Of a DNA stretch of 64,000 nt, positions 16,556-25,160 are shown in pieces. The notes beneath the pieces were generated by a model. The model worked only from the letters and a program-made list of their open reading frames with translations. It was not told the origin of the DNA and did not search any database. How positions within the stretch are numbered: position 1 is the first letter of the stretch; every line of letters begins with the position of its first letter. The stretch comes from Bacteroidales bacterium (lineage in GTDB: Bacteria; Bacteroidota; Bacteroidia; Bacteroidales; WCHB1-69). The stretch lies in assembly GCA_017454945.1 (NCBI GenBank), contig JAFTCA010000010.1, forward strand, positions 62,001-126,000, in the 5' to 3' direction. A program made the position numbers and the translations under genes.

Positions 16556-19510
16556 TTGAAAAAAATAATCATCATATTGCTACTGGTTATACTCTACACA
16601 TTCGGTTTTTCCTTGCTCACACAATTGGAAGGGAATAATCTGGACAGAGTGCTGCGCGACAATGTGTCGATGTTGTTAACGGAAGAGGCGTGGGCCGAAA
16701 ACCGTCTGAAGAACATGTCGTTGGAAGAGAAGATTGCCCAGCTGATGATGATCCGCATCCATTCCAACTTCAGCAAGGAGTACCAGAACAATATGGTGGA
16801 GGAGATTGAGAAGTACCAGCCTGGCGGCGTTTGCTTTTTCCAAGGCGGCCCCATACGCGAAATAACCCTCACCAACCGCATCCAGGCAGTCAGCAAAATA
16901 CCGCTACTGGTGGGCATTGACGGCGAGTGGGGACCTGCCATGCGCTTGGACAGCTGCCATATCTTCCCACGTCAGATGACGATGGGCGCGATGGACCCGC
17001 AAGACGACTCGCTCATTTACCAGATGGGCTGCGAAGTGGCCAAACAGTGCAAGGCTATGGGCATCCATATCAACTTCGCCCCCTGTGTCGATGTGAACAA
17101 CAACCGCAACAACCCCGTCATCAACAGCCGCTCGTTTGGCGAGAACCGCGACTTTGTGGCCCAAAAGGCCATCGCCTACATGCAGGGTATGCAAGACAAC
17201 GGCGTGAGCGCCTGCGCCAAGCACTTCCCCGGCCATGGCGACACGGGCACCGACTCACACTCGAGCCTGCCAACCATCAAGAAGACAAGGCAAGAGCTGG
17301 ACTCGATGGAGCTGTTCCCCTTCCGTAAGATCATCAATGCCGGTGTGGATATGGTGATGGTTTCGCACCTCAACGTGCCCGCCCTTGACCCCGCCCGCAA
17401 CTCCATTGCCACGCTCTCCTATCCCATCATCACCGAGCTGCTGCAGAAAGATATGGCTTTCGACGGCATCATCGTCACCGATGCGATGGATATGAACGGC
17501 CTGCGCAGCCACTACCCGCGTGTGGGCGACGGCGAAATCAAAGCCCTGCTGGCTGGCGTGGACGTGCTGCTACTGCCCGGCGCACTGAGTACGGTCATCC
17601 CAGCTATCAAAAAAGCCGTGGAGAATGGCACCATTCCCGAAGAACTGATTGATGAGAAATGCCTGAAGGTGCTCAAATTCAAATACAACAAGGGGTTGAA
17701 ACATGTTAAACCGCTGAGCACCAAAGATATTTACGACAAAACCAACTCCGCTTCGGCACGCAAAATCTCCGCCGAAATCGAAGCCAAGAGCCTCACACTG
17801 CTGAAAAACGAAGACGGCATACTGCCCCTCTCCACCAAAGAGGCCGGCAAAGTGGCACTGCTCTGCATTGGCGGCATCCGCGACTCTGCACAATACCACC
17901 AGCTGTGCAACCAGTACGGCATCGGCTATGTGCACACCGACCGTTCCATCAAGAAAGCCAAATATCCTGTGCTGCTAAACCAACTGGCACCCTACTCCAA
18001 AGTGATTATAGCCATGCTGAGCACCAACCAGCTGCCCAACTATCACTACGGCATCTATCAGGAATCGGTATCGTTCATTCAGGAAGTGCTGAAGAGCAAA
18101 GACGTCATCCTGTCGGTGGGCGCCAACCCTTACTCGCTTACCCGTTTTGGCTCCTTTGCGAAATACAAAGCGCTCATTGTCAGCTACCAAGCCACCCCTA
18201 CTACCGTAGCCGGCGTACTGGCTGCCGTCTTTGGCAAAGCCTCCTTTACGGGCCGACTGCCCGTGGCCACGCCCTCCTTTGATTTGCAGGAAGGCATCCA
18301 ACTGCACGCCCTCAACGACCCTAACGGCTTCAGCACACTGACCACCGCCGCCAATCGCAAAATCGACTCGCTGATGACCAACGGCATCAAGAACACCATC
18401 TTCCCTGGTGCCCAAGTGATTGCTATCCACAAAGGTAAAGTGGTGTACCACAAGAATTTCGGCCATAACACCTACGACCCCACCTACCCCGTCACCGACG
18501 GCACCATCTACGACATCGCCTCCATGACCAAGTCGGCCGCCACCACCCTCGCGGTAATGAAACTCTACGAGGAGGGCAAAATCAAACTCACCGACAAGAT
18601 AGGCACCTACCTCCCATTCCTGAAGGGCTCTAACAAAGAGAATCTTACTCTAGCAGAATTACTTACCCATACTTCGGGACTACCCGCCTTCATCCCTTTC
18701 TACAAGAAAATGCTTACCAACAACAACTGGGACCCCGCTTGGCTAAGACCCGAAAAAGGAGGCCAGTTCACCATCGAAATAGCCAAGGATGTCTATATGC
18801 ACCAAGGCTTTCCTGCCGCCGTCAAGAAAGAGATTGCCAACTGTAAACTGGGAACCAAAACATACGTTTACAGCGACTTAGGCTTTGTTCTTCTCAAAGA
18901 GATGGTGGAAACGCTGACGGGCACCACTATGGACAAGTACCTTGAGCAACATTTCTACCGCCCGCTGAAGATGAACCACACCTGCTTCAACCCTTATCGC
19001 ACCGTCAACATCAACACCATAGCGCCCACCGAAAACGACCGCACCTTCCGCAAACAGGTGGTGCAGGGCTATGTCCACGACCAGACAGCAGCTGTCTTCG
19101 GCGGCGTCTGCGGCAATGCGGGCCTATTCTCCAACGTCAGCGACCTAGCCATTCTCTTCCAAATGCTGATGAATGGAGGCACTTACAACGGCATCACCTT
19201 CTTCAAGAAGGAGACCGTCCAACTGTTCACTTCCACCTATGTGCTGCACGGCTGCCAGCGTCGCGGCTTGGGCTTCGACACGCCAAGTCACGAGAAAAAA
19301 AGCTCTATCCTGCCAGCCGCCGCCAGCAAGAAAACATTTGGACATCAAGGTTTTACGGGCACTGTCTTCTGGTGCGACCCTGACAATGACCTCATCTACA
19401 TCTTCCTCTCCAACCGCGTTTATCCTAACGCCGAACCTAACAAACTCTCCAAGAGTGGCATACGCCTGCATGTGCATCGGGCAGTGTATGATGGTTTGGG
19501 TATCAAATAA
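16556..19510 (+). CDS. GH3 beta-N-acetylhexosaminidase fused to a serine beta-lactamase-like domain
   Basis: A 984-residue two-domain envelope enzyme. Signal or anchor sequence: MKKIIIILLLVILYTFGFSL. Residues about 55-570 form a GH3 NagZ-type glycosidase with KHFPGHGDTGTDSHSSLP (from Lys222) and the nucleophile region IIVTDAMDM, followed by a C-terminal alpha/beta-sandwich domain. Residues about 600-984 form a class C beta-lactamase/penicillin-binding-like serine hydrolase with the SxxK motif at Ser656-Lys659 (SMTK), a YSDLGF element and HQGFTGT near the end. Such fusions occur in Bacteroidales and probably act in peptidoglycan trimming or recycling outside the cytoplasm. The start is TTG; no ATG in frame would keep the signal peptide. 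Confidence 0.88.
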   Translation: MKKIIIILLLVILYTFGFSLLTQLEGNNLDRVLRDNVSMLLTEEAWAENRLKNMSLEEKIAQLMMIRIHSNFSKEYQNNMVEEIEKYQPGGVCFFQGGPIREITLTNRIQAVSKIPLLVGIDGEWGPAMRLDSCHIFPRQMTMGAMDPQDDSLIYQMGCEVAKQCKAMGIHINFAPCVDVNNNRNNPVINSRSFGENRDFVAQKAIAYMQGMQDNGVSACAKHFPGHGDTGTDSHSSLPTIKKTRQELDSMELFPFRKIINAGVDMVMVSHLNVPALDPARNSIATLSYPIITELLQKDMAFDGIIVTDAMDMNGLRSHYPRVGDGEIKALLAGVDVLLLPGALSTVIPAIKKAVENGTIPEELIDEKCLKVLKFKYNKGLKHVKPLSTKDIYDKTNSASARKISAEIEAKSLTLLKNEDGILPLSTKEAGKVALLCIGGIRDSAQYHQLCNQYGIGYVHTDRSIKKAKYPVLLNQLAPYSKVIIAMLSTNQLPNYHYGIYQESVSFIQEVLKSKDVILSVGANPYSLTRFGSFAKYKALIVSYQATPTTVAGVLAAVFGKASFTGRLPVATPSFDLQEGIQLHALNDPNGFSTLTTAANRKIDSLMTNGIKNTIFPGAQVIAIHKGKVVYHKNFGHNTYDPTYPVTDGTIYDIASMTKSAATTLAVMKLYEEGKIKLTDKIGTYLPFLKGSNKENLTLAELLTHTSGLPAFIPFYKKMLTNNNWDPAWLRPEKGGQFTIEIAKDVYMHQGFPAAVKKEIANCKLGTKTYVYSDLGFVLLKEMVETLTGTTMDKYLEQHFYRPLKMNHTCFNPYRTVNINTIAPTENDRTFRKQVVQGYVHDQTAAVFGGVCGNAGLFSNVSDLAILFQMLMNGGTYNGITFFKKETVQLFTSTYVLHGCQRRGLGFDTPSHEKKSSILPAAASKKTFGHQGFTGTVFWCDPDNDLIYIFLSNRVYPNAEPNKLSKSGIRLHVHRAVYDGLGIK

Positions 19511-19530
19511 AACATCTTTTAACTGCAAAC

Positions 19531-19564
19531 AAAAAAGGGTACGACAAATTTGCCGTACCCTTTA
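19531..19564. terminator. Bidirectional intrinsic terminator between convergent genes
   Basis: Inverted repeat GGGTACG...CGTACCC with a near-complementary centre (CAAATTTG), bordered by A6 on the left and TTT on the right. It can end the GH3 gene (plus) and the FISUMP gene (minus). Confidence 0.65.
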
Positions 19565-19586
19565 TTAGTATCTATATTCCACATCA

Positions 19587-22262
19587 TCACGGAATCTTCA
19601 CCTCTACCTGCTCGCTGTAACCCGTATGAATCATATTCTTGCCAAAAGCCCTGAAATAATAGGTTGCACCTGAATCCAAGGAGGTAGCATCCACTGTATA
19701 ATGATACTCTTCACTGGCACCACCGCTCCAATAGGTACGATCAACATCCATGGAGGGATTCGGATTCTTACCCCAACAAACACCCACACTGGCATAATCT
19801 CCACCCACATTCTTCAATGTAGCATAAATGGTAACCGATCTAGTGCTCGGGTTTACGGCCGAAACACTGTCAATAACCACTTCAGGGGTTTGTGTGAAAG
19901 TGCCTTCACCCAACACACAACGCACTGAATAGCAGGAATATGTAGAAGTCGAATAAACACTCTCCCTATAAGCACGAGCATAATTAAGTTTATAAGCATA
20001 AGCGTTGGATGTCCACAAATAACCATCGGTACCCAATTCTTTGGGTTTCGTGTAAGGAGCGGCGTAGCCTGCCGGAGCCCAGGAAAAGCCCGTAGCGTTA
20101 TTAATCAGTGTGTCATAACCCACTACACATTCGCCAGAGGTGCTGGATTGCCAACCCCACTGCGATGCCAATGCCTGAGCATAATTGTAATTGGCACACA
20201 AATATTTGCTTTGAGTACCTACATAATCCATCATGTCACTTAACTCAGTTGATGAGGGAACATGCCACCCATTAGGGCACACACCTTGAATTGCATCTGT
20301 CGAGGAACTATTATAGCCTGCCACCACAGCATACCAGCTGTACAGCAAACCGTATTTAGCCTTGTTGATACTGTCGCTGCCAGGATAGAAATAATAAGGA
20401 ATGGCTGAATTGGAATTGCAAGAGAATTGGATTTCGGTACCATCGGCATAATGCTTGGTACGCAGGTTTTCCTTGGTCCAGCATACACCGGCAATCTCTA
20501 TGGTATTATAGACATTGCCTTCGTAGTCGGTTACCGTCTCATGGCCCTTGCAGGGCTTGCCGTCGATATATTCCTTCGTGGTGAACTCAACCACCTTGCC
20601 ATAAGCTACGCCGCCGTTTACCGCAGCGAATGCTCTTACATAATATTTGGTGTTGGGTTTGAGTTTCTCAAGATTGGCTACCATTTTGCCATCCACGATT
20701 TCTGTCTGCGCTCTTGAACTGTTAATATTGGGAGAAATGTAATATTCGCTGTAGCAAAAGCCTGTTGCCAGTATCTCTTTTCCAGCGGTATCGGCTACCG
20801 TAGCCGAAATAGTGGCTGTCCTGTAATCAACATCTGTCACCTCTCCGGTAGTAACCATAGGCATGGGAATGGTGTAACCATCACCCATGACACAACGGAT
20901 GGCCATACCTAAATCACGCCAATACGCATTAATGCTAGGACGCGTGCCAGTAGAACTCATTAACATACCAATTACCCTATTCTGTGACCTGTCGAATGTT
21001 GAGGACCACCAGGATGCTCTTTCCAAAAACGGATAAGTGCTTGTAAACAATACACCTGCGGGACGGGCGTTAAAACCAGCCGCATTGTTGCCAGCACGTT
21101 CATAACCTATTGTACAGTTATCCTCACTTTCCTTCCAACCTATCGTGTCGGCCATGGCTTTGGCTATTTGGTATTCCAAACCATCGCATCTGAATCGTTC
21201 AAAACCATTCAGATAATTAAGCATTTGCGTCCATTCCTTTTCACTCGGCACATGCCAGCCATCCGGACAAGGACCTTGCAGACCTAACGCGGTGTCAAGA
21301 GGATTTACCTTAAGATAATCGATATTGTTCGTCACAGCGTAATAATTATAGAGATGACCATATAAAGCCACATTGGCCGTATCATAGTTTGGATCAAAGT
21401 AATAGGCATTCTGAGTAGAGGTAGTGTATCTTTGTTCAATCTGCGTACCATCAGCAAAACGGGTGGTCTTCAGGTTTTCGGCCATCCAGCACTGCTTACC
21501 GTACCAGATGGTGGGATACTCGTTGCCGTCGATATCCTTAATGGTTTCGTTGTACGGACAAGGCTCGAAATCAATAGGGGCTTTGTATTTGAAATGGAAC
21601 ACCACTTCTCCCTCTCCAAGTTGGATCTGTCTTACAGTATCGACATACTCTTTGCCCGCAATGGTGGCGTAACCAACATATTGCATATTGTCACCCGAAA
21701 CAAAGATGTGGTCACCTTTGGCCTTAAACTGATAGTTCATCGACTGGCCAGACTCGCCCAGATAGGTAATCTGGTTTTGCATGCCGCGACCCGTGTTTAT
21801 CATCTTGATAGAGGCATTGTCGCTACTCGTTTGGGCGTTCAACAGATAGGTTTGCGGGGTGGAAAGCAACACGCGAAAAACATGCACGCCAGCCGCCAGC
21901 TGACGCTGCAAGCTGGTAACTTTCTTTCCGTTAATGTCATACACCGAAATATTGACCTTGTCATTGGCAGGCAGACTTAAAGTGAAGTCGGTAGCACCCT
22001 CGAACGGGTTGGGCACATTTTGCGACAGGGCGAACTCCTGTACGGGAAAATCGCTCACGCCCGTGTGGTTTTGCAACTCGAGGATGGTGTCAGGATAAAC
22101 CAACTCATCGGACCAATCGCGGGTGAGGTTGGTGATCTCCACCTTGTCCAGTTTGACATACCAATCGCGGCCATCACGACCAGTAAAGGTTACATTGATG
22201 CTCTGAGCCATCATACTGCCGCACAACAGGCACATCATCATAAGGCAATAGAATTTTTTCAT
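19587..22262 (-). CDS. Secreted FISUMP / fibronectin-III surface protein with internal T9SS-like domain
   Basis: An 891-residue exported protein. Order of parts: signal peptide (1-20); a short beta domain (GRDWYVKLDKVEITNLTRDW); a domain at about 76-155 that closely resembles a T9SS type A sorting domain (SQNVPNPFEGATDF, NISVYDINGKKV) but is near the N-terminus; two FISUMP (TIGR02145) domains at about 234-460 and 573-775, each with GNxYxTIxxxxxCWxxENL; each FISUMP domain is followed by a fibronectin-III-like module. No sorting domain or anchor is at the true C-terminus. Likely a cell-surface or secreted protein; function unknown. Its promoter is at 22329. Confidence 0.8.
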   Translation of the reverse strand: MKKFYCLMMMCLLCGSMMAQSINVTFTGRDGRDWYVKLDKVEITNLTRDWSDELVYPDTILELQNHTGVSDFPVQEFALSQNVPNPFEGATDFTLSLPANDKVNISVYDINGKKVTSLQRQLAAGVHVFRVLLSTPQTYLLNAQTSSDNASIKMINTGRGMQNQITYLGESGQSMNYQFKAKGDHIFVSGDNMQYVGYATIAGKEYVDTVRQIQLGEGEVVFHFKYKAPIDFEPCPYNETIKDIDGNEYPTIWYGKQCWMAENLKTTRFADGTQIEQRYTTSTQNAYYFDPNYDTANVALYGHLYNYYAVTNNIDYLKVNPLDTALGLQGPCPDGWHVPSEKEWTQMLNYLNGFERFRCDGLEYQIAKAMADTIGWKESEDNCTIGYERAGNNAAGFNARPAGVLFTSTYPFLERASWWSSTFDRSQNRVIGMLMSSTGTRPSINAYWRDLGMAIRCVMGDGYTIPMPMVTTGEVTDVDYRTATISATVADTAGKEILATGFCYSEYYISPNINSSRAQTEIVDGKMVANLEKLKPNTKYYVRAFAAVNGGVAYGKVVEFTTKEYIDGKPCKGHETVTDYEGNVYNTIEIAGVCWTKENLRTKHYADGTEIQFSCNSNSAIPYYFYPGSDSINKAKYGLLYSWYAVVAGYNSSSTDAIQGVCPNGWHVPSSTELSDMMDYVGTQSKYLCANYNYAQALASQWGWQSSTSGECVVGYDTLINNATGFSWAPAGYAAPYTKPKELGTDGYLWTSNAYAYKLNYARAYRESVYSTSTYSCYSVRCVLGEGTFTQTPEVVIDSVSAVNPSTRSVTIYATLKNVGGDYASVGVCWGKNPNPSMDVDRTYWSGGASEEYHYTVDATSLDSGATYYFRAFGKNMIHTGYSEQVEVKIP

Positions 22263-22328
22263 TGCAATAATATTTTGATTAACAATTATTTATAAGAATT
22301 ATCATTAAAAAATTTCCCTTTGGAGTGG

Positions 22329-22336
22329 CAAAGATA
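22329..22336 (-). promoter_or_regulatory. -7 promoter box TATCTTTG for the FISUMP gene
   Basis: Plus-strand CAAAGATA, 66 bases before the ATG at 22262. Confidence 0.6.
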
Positions 22337-22380
22337 AAGAAAATATTAAAACAACAAGAATTGTGTTATAAAGATCATCT

Positions 22381-22422
22381 TGTTAATGTAGATGCGTAGC
22401 GCGCTACGCATCTACATTAACA
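22381..22422. repeat. REP-like palindrome, copy 3, extended to 42 bp
   Basis: Perfect 42-bp palindrome, centre between 22401 and 22402. Its inner 28 bp (22388-22415) has the family arm GTAGATGCGTAGCG; outer arms add TGTTAAT/ATTAACA. Confidence 0.85.
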
Positions 22423-22432
22423 CACTCACAAA

Positions 22433-22464
22433 TAAAAAAGGTATCCCACCAATAGTGGGATACC
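22433..22464 (-). terminator. Intrinsic terminator of the ser operon
   Basis: Stem GGTATCCCAC / GTGGGATACC with loop CAATA; on the minus strand it is followed by a T6 run. Lies 28 bases after the serA stop. Confidence 0.85.
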
Positions 22465-22491
22465 CTTCATCAAAAACGGAAGACCCGTCTG

Positions 22492-23412
22492 TTATTTGTT
22501 AACCTGGAATTTTCTGTTGCCGGTTTTGAAGAAATCAGCGATTTGGCGGGCAGCTGCCAAGCCAGCGTTGATATTGGCTTCTTCGGTCTGGGCACCCATC
22601 TTCTTAGGTGTAGCGAAGTAGCGGCCTTCAAAAGCCTTGAACTCAGCATCGGCATCGGGCATGATGTCGGTGATGTACTTCAGGTCTGTACGTTCTGCCA
22701 TCAGTTTCAGCAGTTCGGGTTCGTTGATGACTTCCTTGCGGGCGGTGTTCACGAGGATACCGCCTTTGTGCAACTTGTTCACCAGTGCGTAGTTGATGCT
22801 CAACTTGGTCTCGGCCGTTGCGGGGATGTGCAGCGAAACGATGTCGCAAGTTTCGAAGAGAGCCTCTTGGCTGGCCACGGCGGTAGCCATGCCCGAAGCG
22901 TTGATCTGGTCAGCGGTCAGGAATGCGTCGTAAGCATAAACTTCCATGCCAAAGCCCTTGGCGATGCGGGCCACATTGCGACCAACATTACCGAAAGCGA
23001 GGATACCCAGCTTCTTGCCCATGAGTTCGGAGCCAGACTTGCCGTTGTAGAAGTTACGAACGGCGTAAACCAGCATACCCATCACGAGTTCGGCTACAGC
23101 GTTGGAGTTCTGACCGGGAGTGTTCATGGCTACGATGCCACGGGCTGTACAAGCCTCGAGGTCGAGGTTGTCGAAGCCGGCGCCTGCGCGAACCACGATT
23201 TTAAGGTTCTTGGCGTGGTCAATCACTTCCTTGGTGACCTTGTCGGAACGAACGATCAGTGCGTCAGCGTCAGCCACGGCTGCATAGAAATCGTTCACGT
23301 CAGTGTATTTTTCTAAAAGTGCCAATTCATATCCGTTTTCTTCCACAACTTTGCGGATGCCATCAACGGCAACCTTGGCAAAAGGTTTTTCGGTAGCGAC
23401 TAGTATTTTCAT
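22492..23412 (-). CDS. serA: D-3-phosphoglycerate dehydrogenase (short form)
   Basis: A 306-residue D-2-hydroxyacid dehydrogenase. The substrate domain is at both ends; the NAD-binding domain (about 105-280) has LGILAFGNVGRNVA, and the catalytic Arg-Glu-His region is visible (LVNTARKEVINEPEL). It has no ACT or ASB regulatory domain at the C-terminus, as in the short SerA enzymes common in Bacteroidota. It oxidises 3-phosphoglycerate, the first step of serine synthesis. serC lies upstream on the same strand, which supports the substrate choice, although a small foreign-looking gene sits between them. Confidence 0.88.
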   Translation of the reverse strand: MKILVATEKPFAKVAVDGIRKVVEENGYELALLEKYTDVNDFYAAVADADALIVRSDKVTKEVIDHAKNLKIVVRAGAGFDNLDLEACTARGIVAMNTPGQNSNAVAELVMGMLVYAVRNFYNGKSGSELMGKKLGILAFGNVGRNVARIAKGFGMEVYAYDAFLTADQINASGMATAVASQEALFETCDIVSLHIPATAETKLSINYALVNKLHKGGILVNTARKEVINEPELLKLMAERTDLKYITDIMPDADAEFKAFEGRYFATPKKMGAQTEEANINAGLAAARQIADFFKTGNRKFQVNK

Positions 23413-23451
23413 ATTTGTGTGAATTTAATTGTTGATATGTCGGTTATTAGA

Positions 23452-23480
23452 GTTAAGAAGTTAAGAAACTAAGAAGTTAA
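23452..23480. repeat. TTAAG-type low-complexity repeat, left flank of the four-helix gene
   Basis: Tandem degenerate units of GTTAAGAA / ACTAAGAA. The inverted counterpart is at 23864-23893. Confidence 0.6.
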
Positions 23481-23489
23481 GGAAGCAAA

Positions 23490-23861
23490 CTATTTTGTAT
23501 TTGATTCTTTTTTGATTTTGATGGTTTTCAGACTTCTGGTAATAATTGTAATGATCTCATTTATATCTTCTAACAAACTTTCAGCTTGTGTTTTCGTAAT
23601 ATATTCTGTATCCCTCAACAATCTTAACCAGTAATGTGTTTCTTTAGATTCTTTTAGCGAGATATGCAATTTAGCAATAAAATCATTATCTGATTGTGCA
23701 CCCGACGCCTCTTCAATGTTGGCCCCGATGGATGTACCACAGCGAACAATCTGTCTTGAAAGAATATATTCTTGTTTCTCTTCTCGCAGAAATTTCGCTA
23801 ATTTGATAACTCTTATGGCAAAATCATAACTCTTTTCTCGCAACACACTATCTTTCGCCAT
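23490..23861 (-). CDS. Four-helix-bundle protein (S23/IVS-encoded type)
   Basis: A 123-residue all-helical protein of the four-helix-bundle family TIGR02436, also called the S23 or 23S-rRNA intervening-sequence protein. Family marks: SYDFAIRVIKLAKFLREEKQ near the start, SRQIVRCGTSIGANIEEA in the middle and ETHYWLRLL towards the end. Related proteins are encoded in 23S rRNA intervening sequences and in diversity-generating retroelements (Avd), where they bind nucleic acid. Here it lies between serC and serA, and inverted TTAAG-rich repeats flank it. This suggests an inserted unit rather than a serine-biosynthesis gene. Role unknown. Confidence 0.85.
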   Translation of the reverse strand: MAKDSVLREKSYDFAIRVIKLAKFLREEKQEYILSRQIVRCGTSIGANIEEASGAQSDNDFIAKLHISLKESKETHYWLRLLRDTEYITKTQAESLLEDINEIITIITRSLKTIKIKKESNTK

Positions 23862-23863
23862 CT

Positions 23864-23893
23864 TAACTTCTTAGTTCCTTAGTTTCTTAACTT
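23864..23893. repeat. TTAAG-type repeat, right flank of the four-helix gene
   Basis: CTTAACTTCTTAGTTCC and TTAGTTTCTTAACTT: reverse complement of the left-flank unit, so the gene is bounded by imperfect inverted repeats. Confidence 0.6.
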
Positions 23894-23899
23894 AAAAAA

Positions 23900-25009
23900 C
23901 TACTTGTTGTTTTTTTCAAACTTCTGCATGCAGTCGATGAGGGCTTCTACGTCTTCGATGGTGACAGCGTTGTAGAGAGATGCGCGGAAACCACCTACAG
24001 AGCGGTGACCCTTGATACCTACCATGCCACATTCCTTAGCGAAGGCCATGAAAGCGTCCTGTTTGTCTTCGTAACCAGGAGCCATTACCCAGCAGTGGTT
24101 CATGATGGAACGGTCGGCCTTGTCGGCAACGGTGCCTACAAACATCGAGTTGCGGTCGATTTCTTCATACAGCATAGCTGATTTCTTCGAGTTGAGCTTG
24201 TTCATGGCGGCTACACCACCGATGGTTTCTTTCACCCACTTCAAAGTTTCGTGCATTACGAAAATAGGAAGTACGGGAGGAGTGTTGAACATAGAGATGT
24301 TCTTAGCCTCTTCAGCAGCGTGCGTACGATAGTCAACCATCGTGGGCAGCGGGTTCATGTAAGTGCGGTCGGTAATCTGGCCGAGCAGGTCCTTGCGAAC
24401 GATAACGAAAGTTACACCAGCGGGGCCTACATTCTTCTGAGCACCACCGTAGATGCAAGCGTATTTCTTCACATCAACGGGACGGCTCATGATGTCAGAC
24501 GACATATCGGCAATGAACTTGCAAGGAACGTTGTCCATATCGTACTTGATTTCAGTACCATAAATAGTGTTATTGGTCGTGATGTGGAAATAGTCGGCAT
24601 CAGCGGGAATAACATAATTCTTCGGAATGTAGTTGTAAGTCTTGTCTTCTGAAGAAGCTACGATAACAACCTCGCCGAAGTTCTTGGCTTCCTTGGCAGC
24701 TTTCTTAGCCCAAACGCCGGTCTGCAGGTAAGCAGCCTTCTTGTTCAGGAAGTTGGCGGGAATGGTGAAGAACTGGGTGCTGGCACCACCACCGAGGAAC
24801 AATACTTCGTATTCATCGGGGATGTTGAGCAGATCGCGCCACAGCTGACGGGTTTCAGCCATGCAGCGTTCCCAACCGGGAGTACGGTGTGAAATTTCCA
24901 TCAGACCGACACCGGTGTTGTCAAAATTACGAATTGCATTGATGGTGGACTCAATAACTTCCTTCGGAAGCGGGCAGGGTCCTGCGTTAAAATTATGTAC
25001 TTTGTTCAT
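23900..25009 (-). CDS. serC: Phosphoserine aminotransferase
   Basis: A 369-residue class V PLP aminotransferase: [15 protein letters not shown] at the start (the NFxAGPxxLP signature of SerC), [11 protein letters not shown], the PLP-lysine region [14 protein letters not shown] and C-terminal [15 protein letters not shown]. It converts 3-phosphohydroxypyruvate to phosphoserine, next to serA. Promoter at 25053. The gene is divergent from the PorE-like gene. Confidence 0.95.
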   Translation of the reverse strand: MNKVHNFNAGPCPLPKEVIESTINAIRNFDNTGVGLMEISHRTPGWERCMAETRQLWRDLLNIPDEYEVLFLGGGASTQFFTIPANFLNKKAAYLQTGVWAKKAAKEAKNFGEVVIVASSEDKTYNYIPKNYVIPADADYFHITTNNTIYGTEIKYDMDNVPCKFIADMSSDIMSRPVDVKKYACIYGGAQKNVGPAGVTFVIVRKDLLGQITDRTYMNPLPTMVDYRTHAAEEAKNISMFNTPPVLPIFVMHETLKWVKETIGGVAAMNKLNSKKSAMLYEEIDRNSMFVGTVADKADRSIMNHCWVMAPGYEDKQDAFMAFAKECGMVGIKGHRSVGGFRASLYNAVTIEDVEALIDCMQKFEKNNK

Positions 25010-25052
25010 AATAAAATATTTATGTTAATTAATGAGTTTTTTTACCGTGTTG

Positions 25053-25060
25053 CAAAGATA
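25053..25060 (-). promoter_or_regulatory. -7 promoter box TATCTTTG for serC
   Basis: Plus-strand CAAAGATA, 44 bases before the ATG at 25009; back-to-back with the promoter at 25119. Confidence 0.65.
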
Positions 25061-25118
25061 CACAATTAAAATGAGATGTCAACAATATTTTAGCCTTCTT
25101 TGTAGAGATAAAAATTCG

Positions 25119-25126
25119 TATTTTTG
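25119..25126 (+). promoter_or_regulatory. -7 promoter box TATTTTTG for the porE-like gene
   Basis: Sets the start of the porE-like gene: ATG 25137 would leave almost no leader, ATG 25161 leaves about 30 bases. Confidence 0.65.
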
Positions 25127-25160
25127 CAATTTTATAATGCATCCATTCAAATTAACGCTT

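Noticed and set aside
23490..23861. Avd protein of a diversity-generating retroelement
   Set aside because: No reverse transcriptase, template repeat or variable repeat is nearby.
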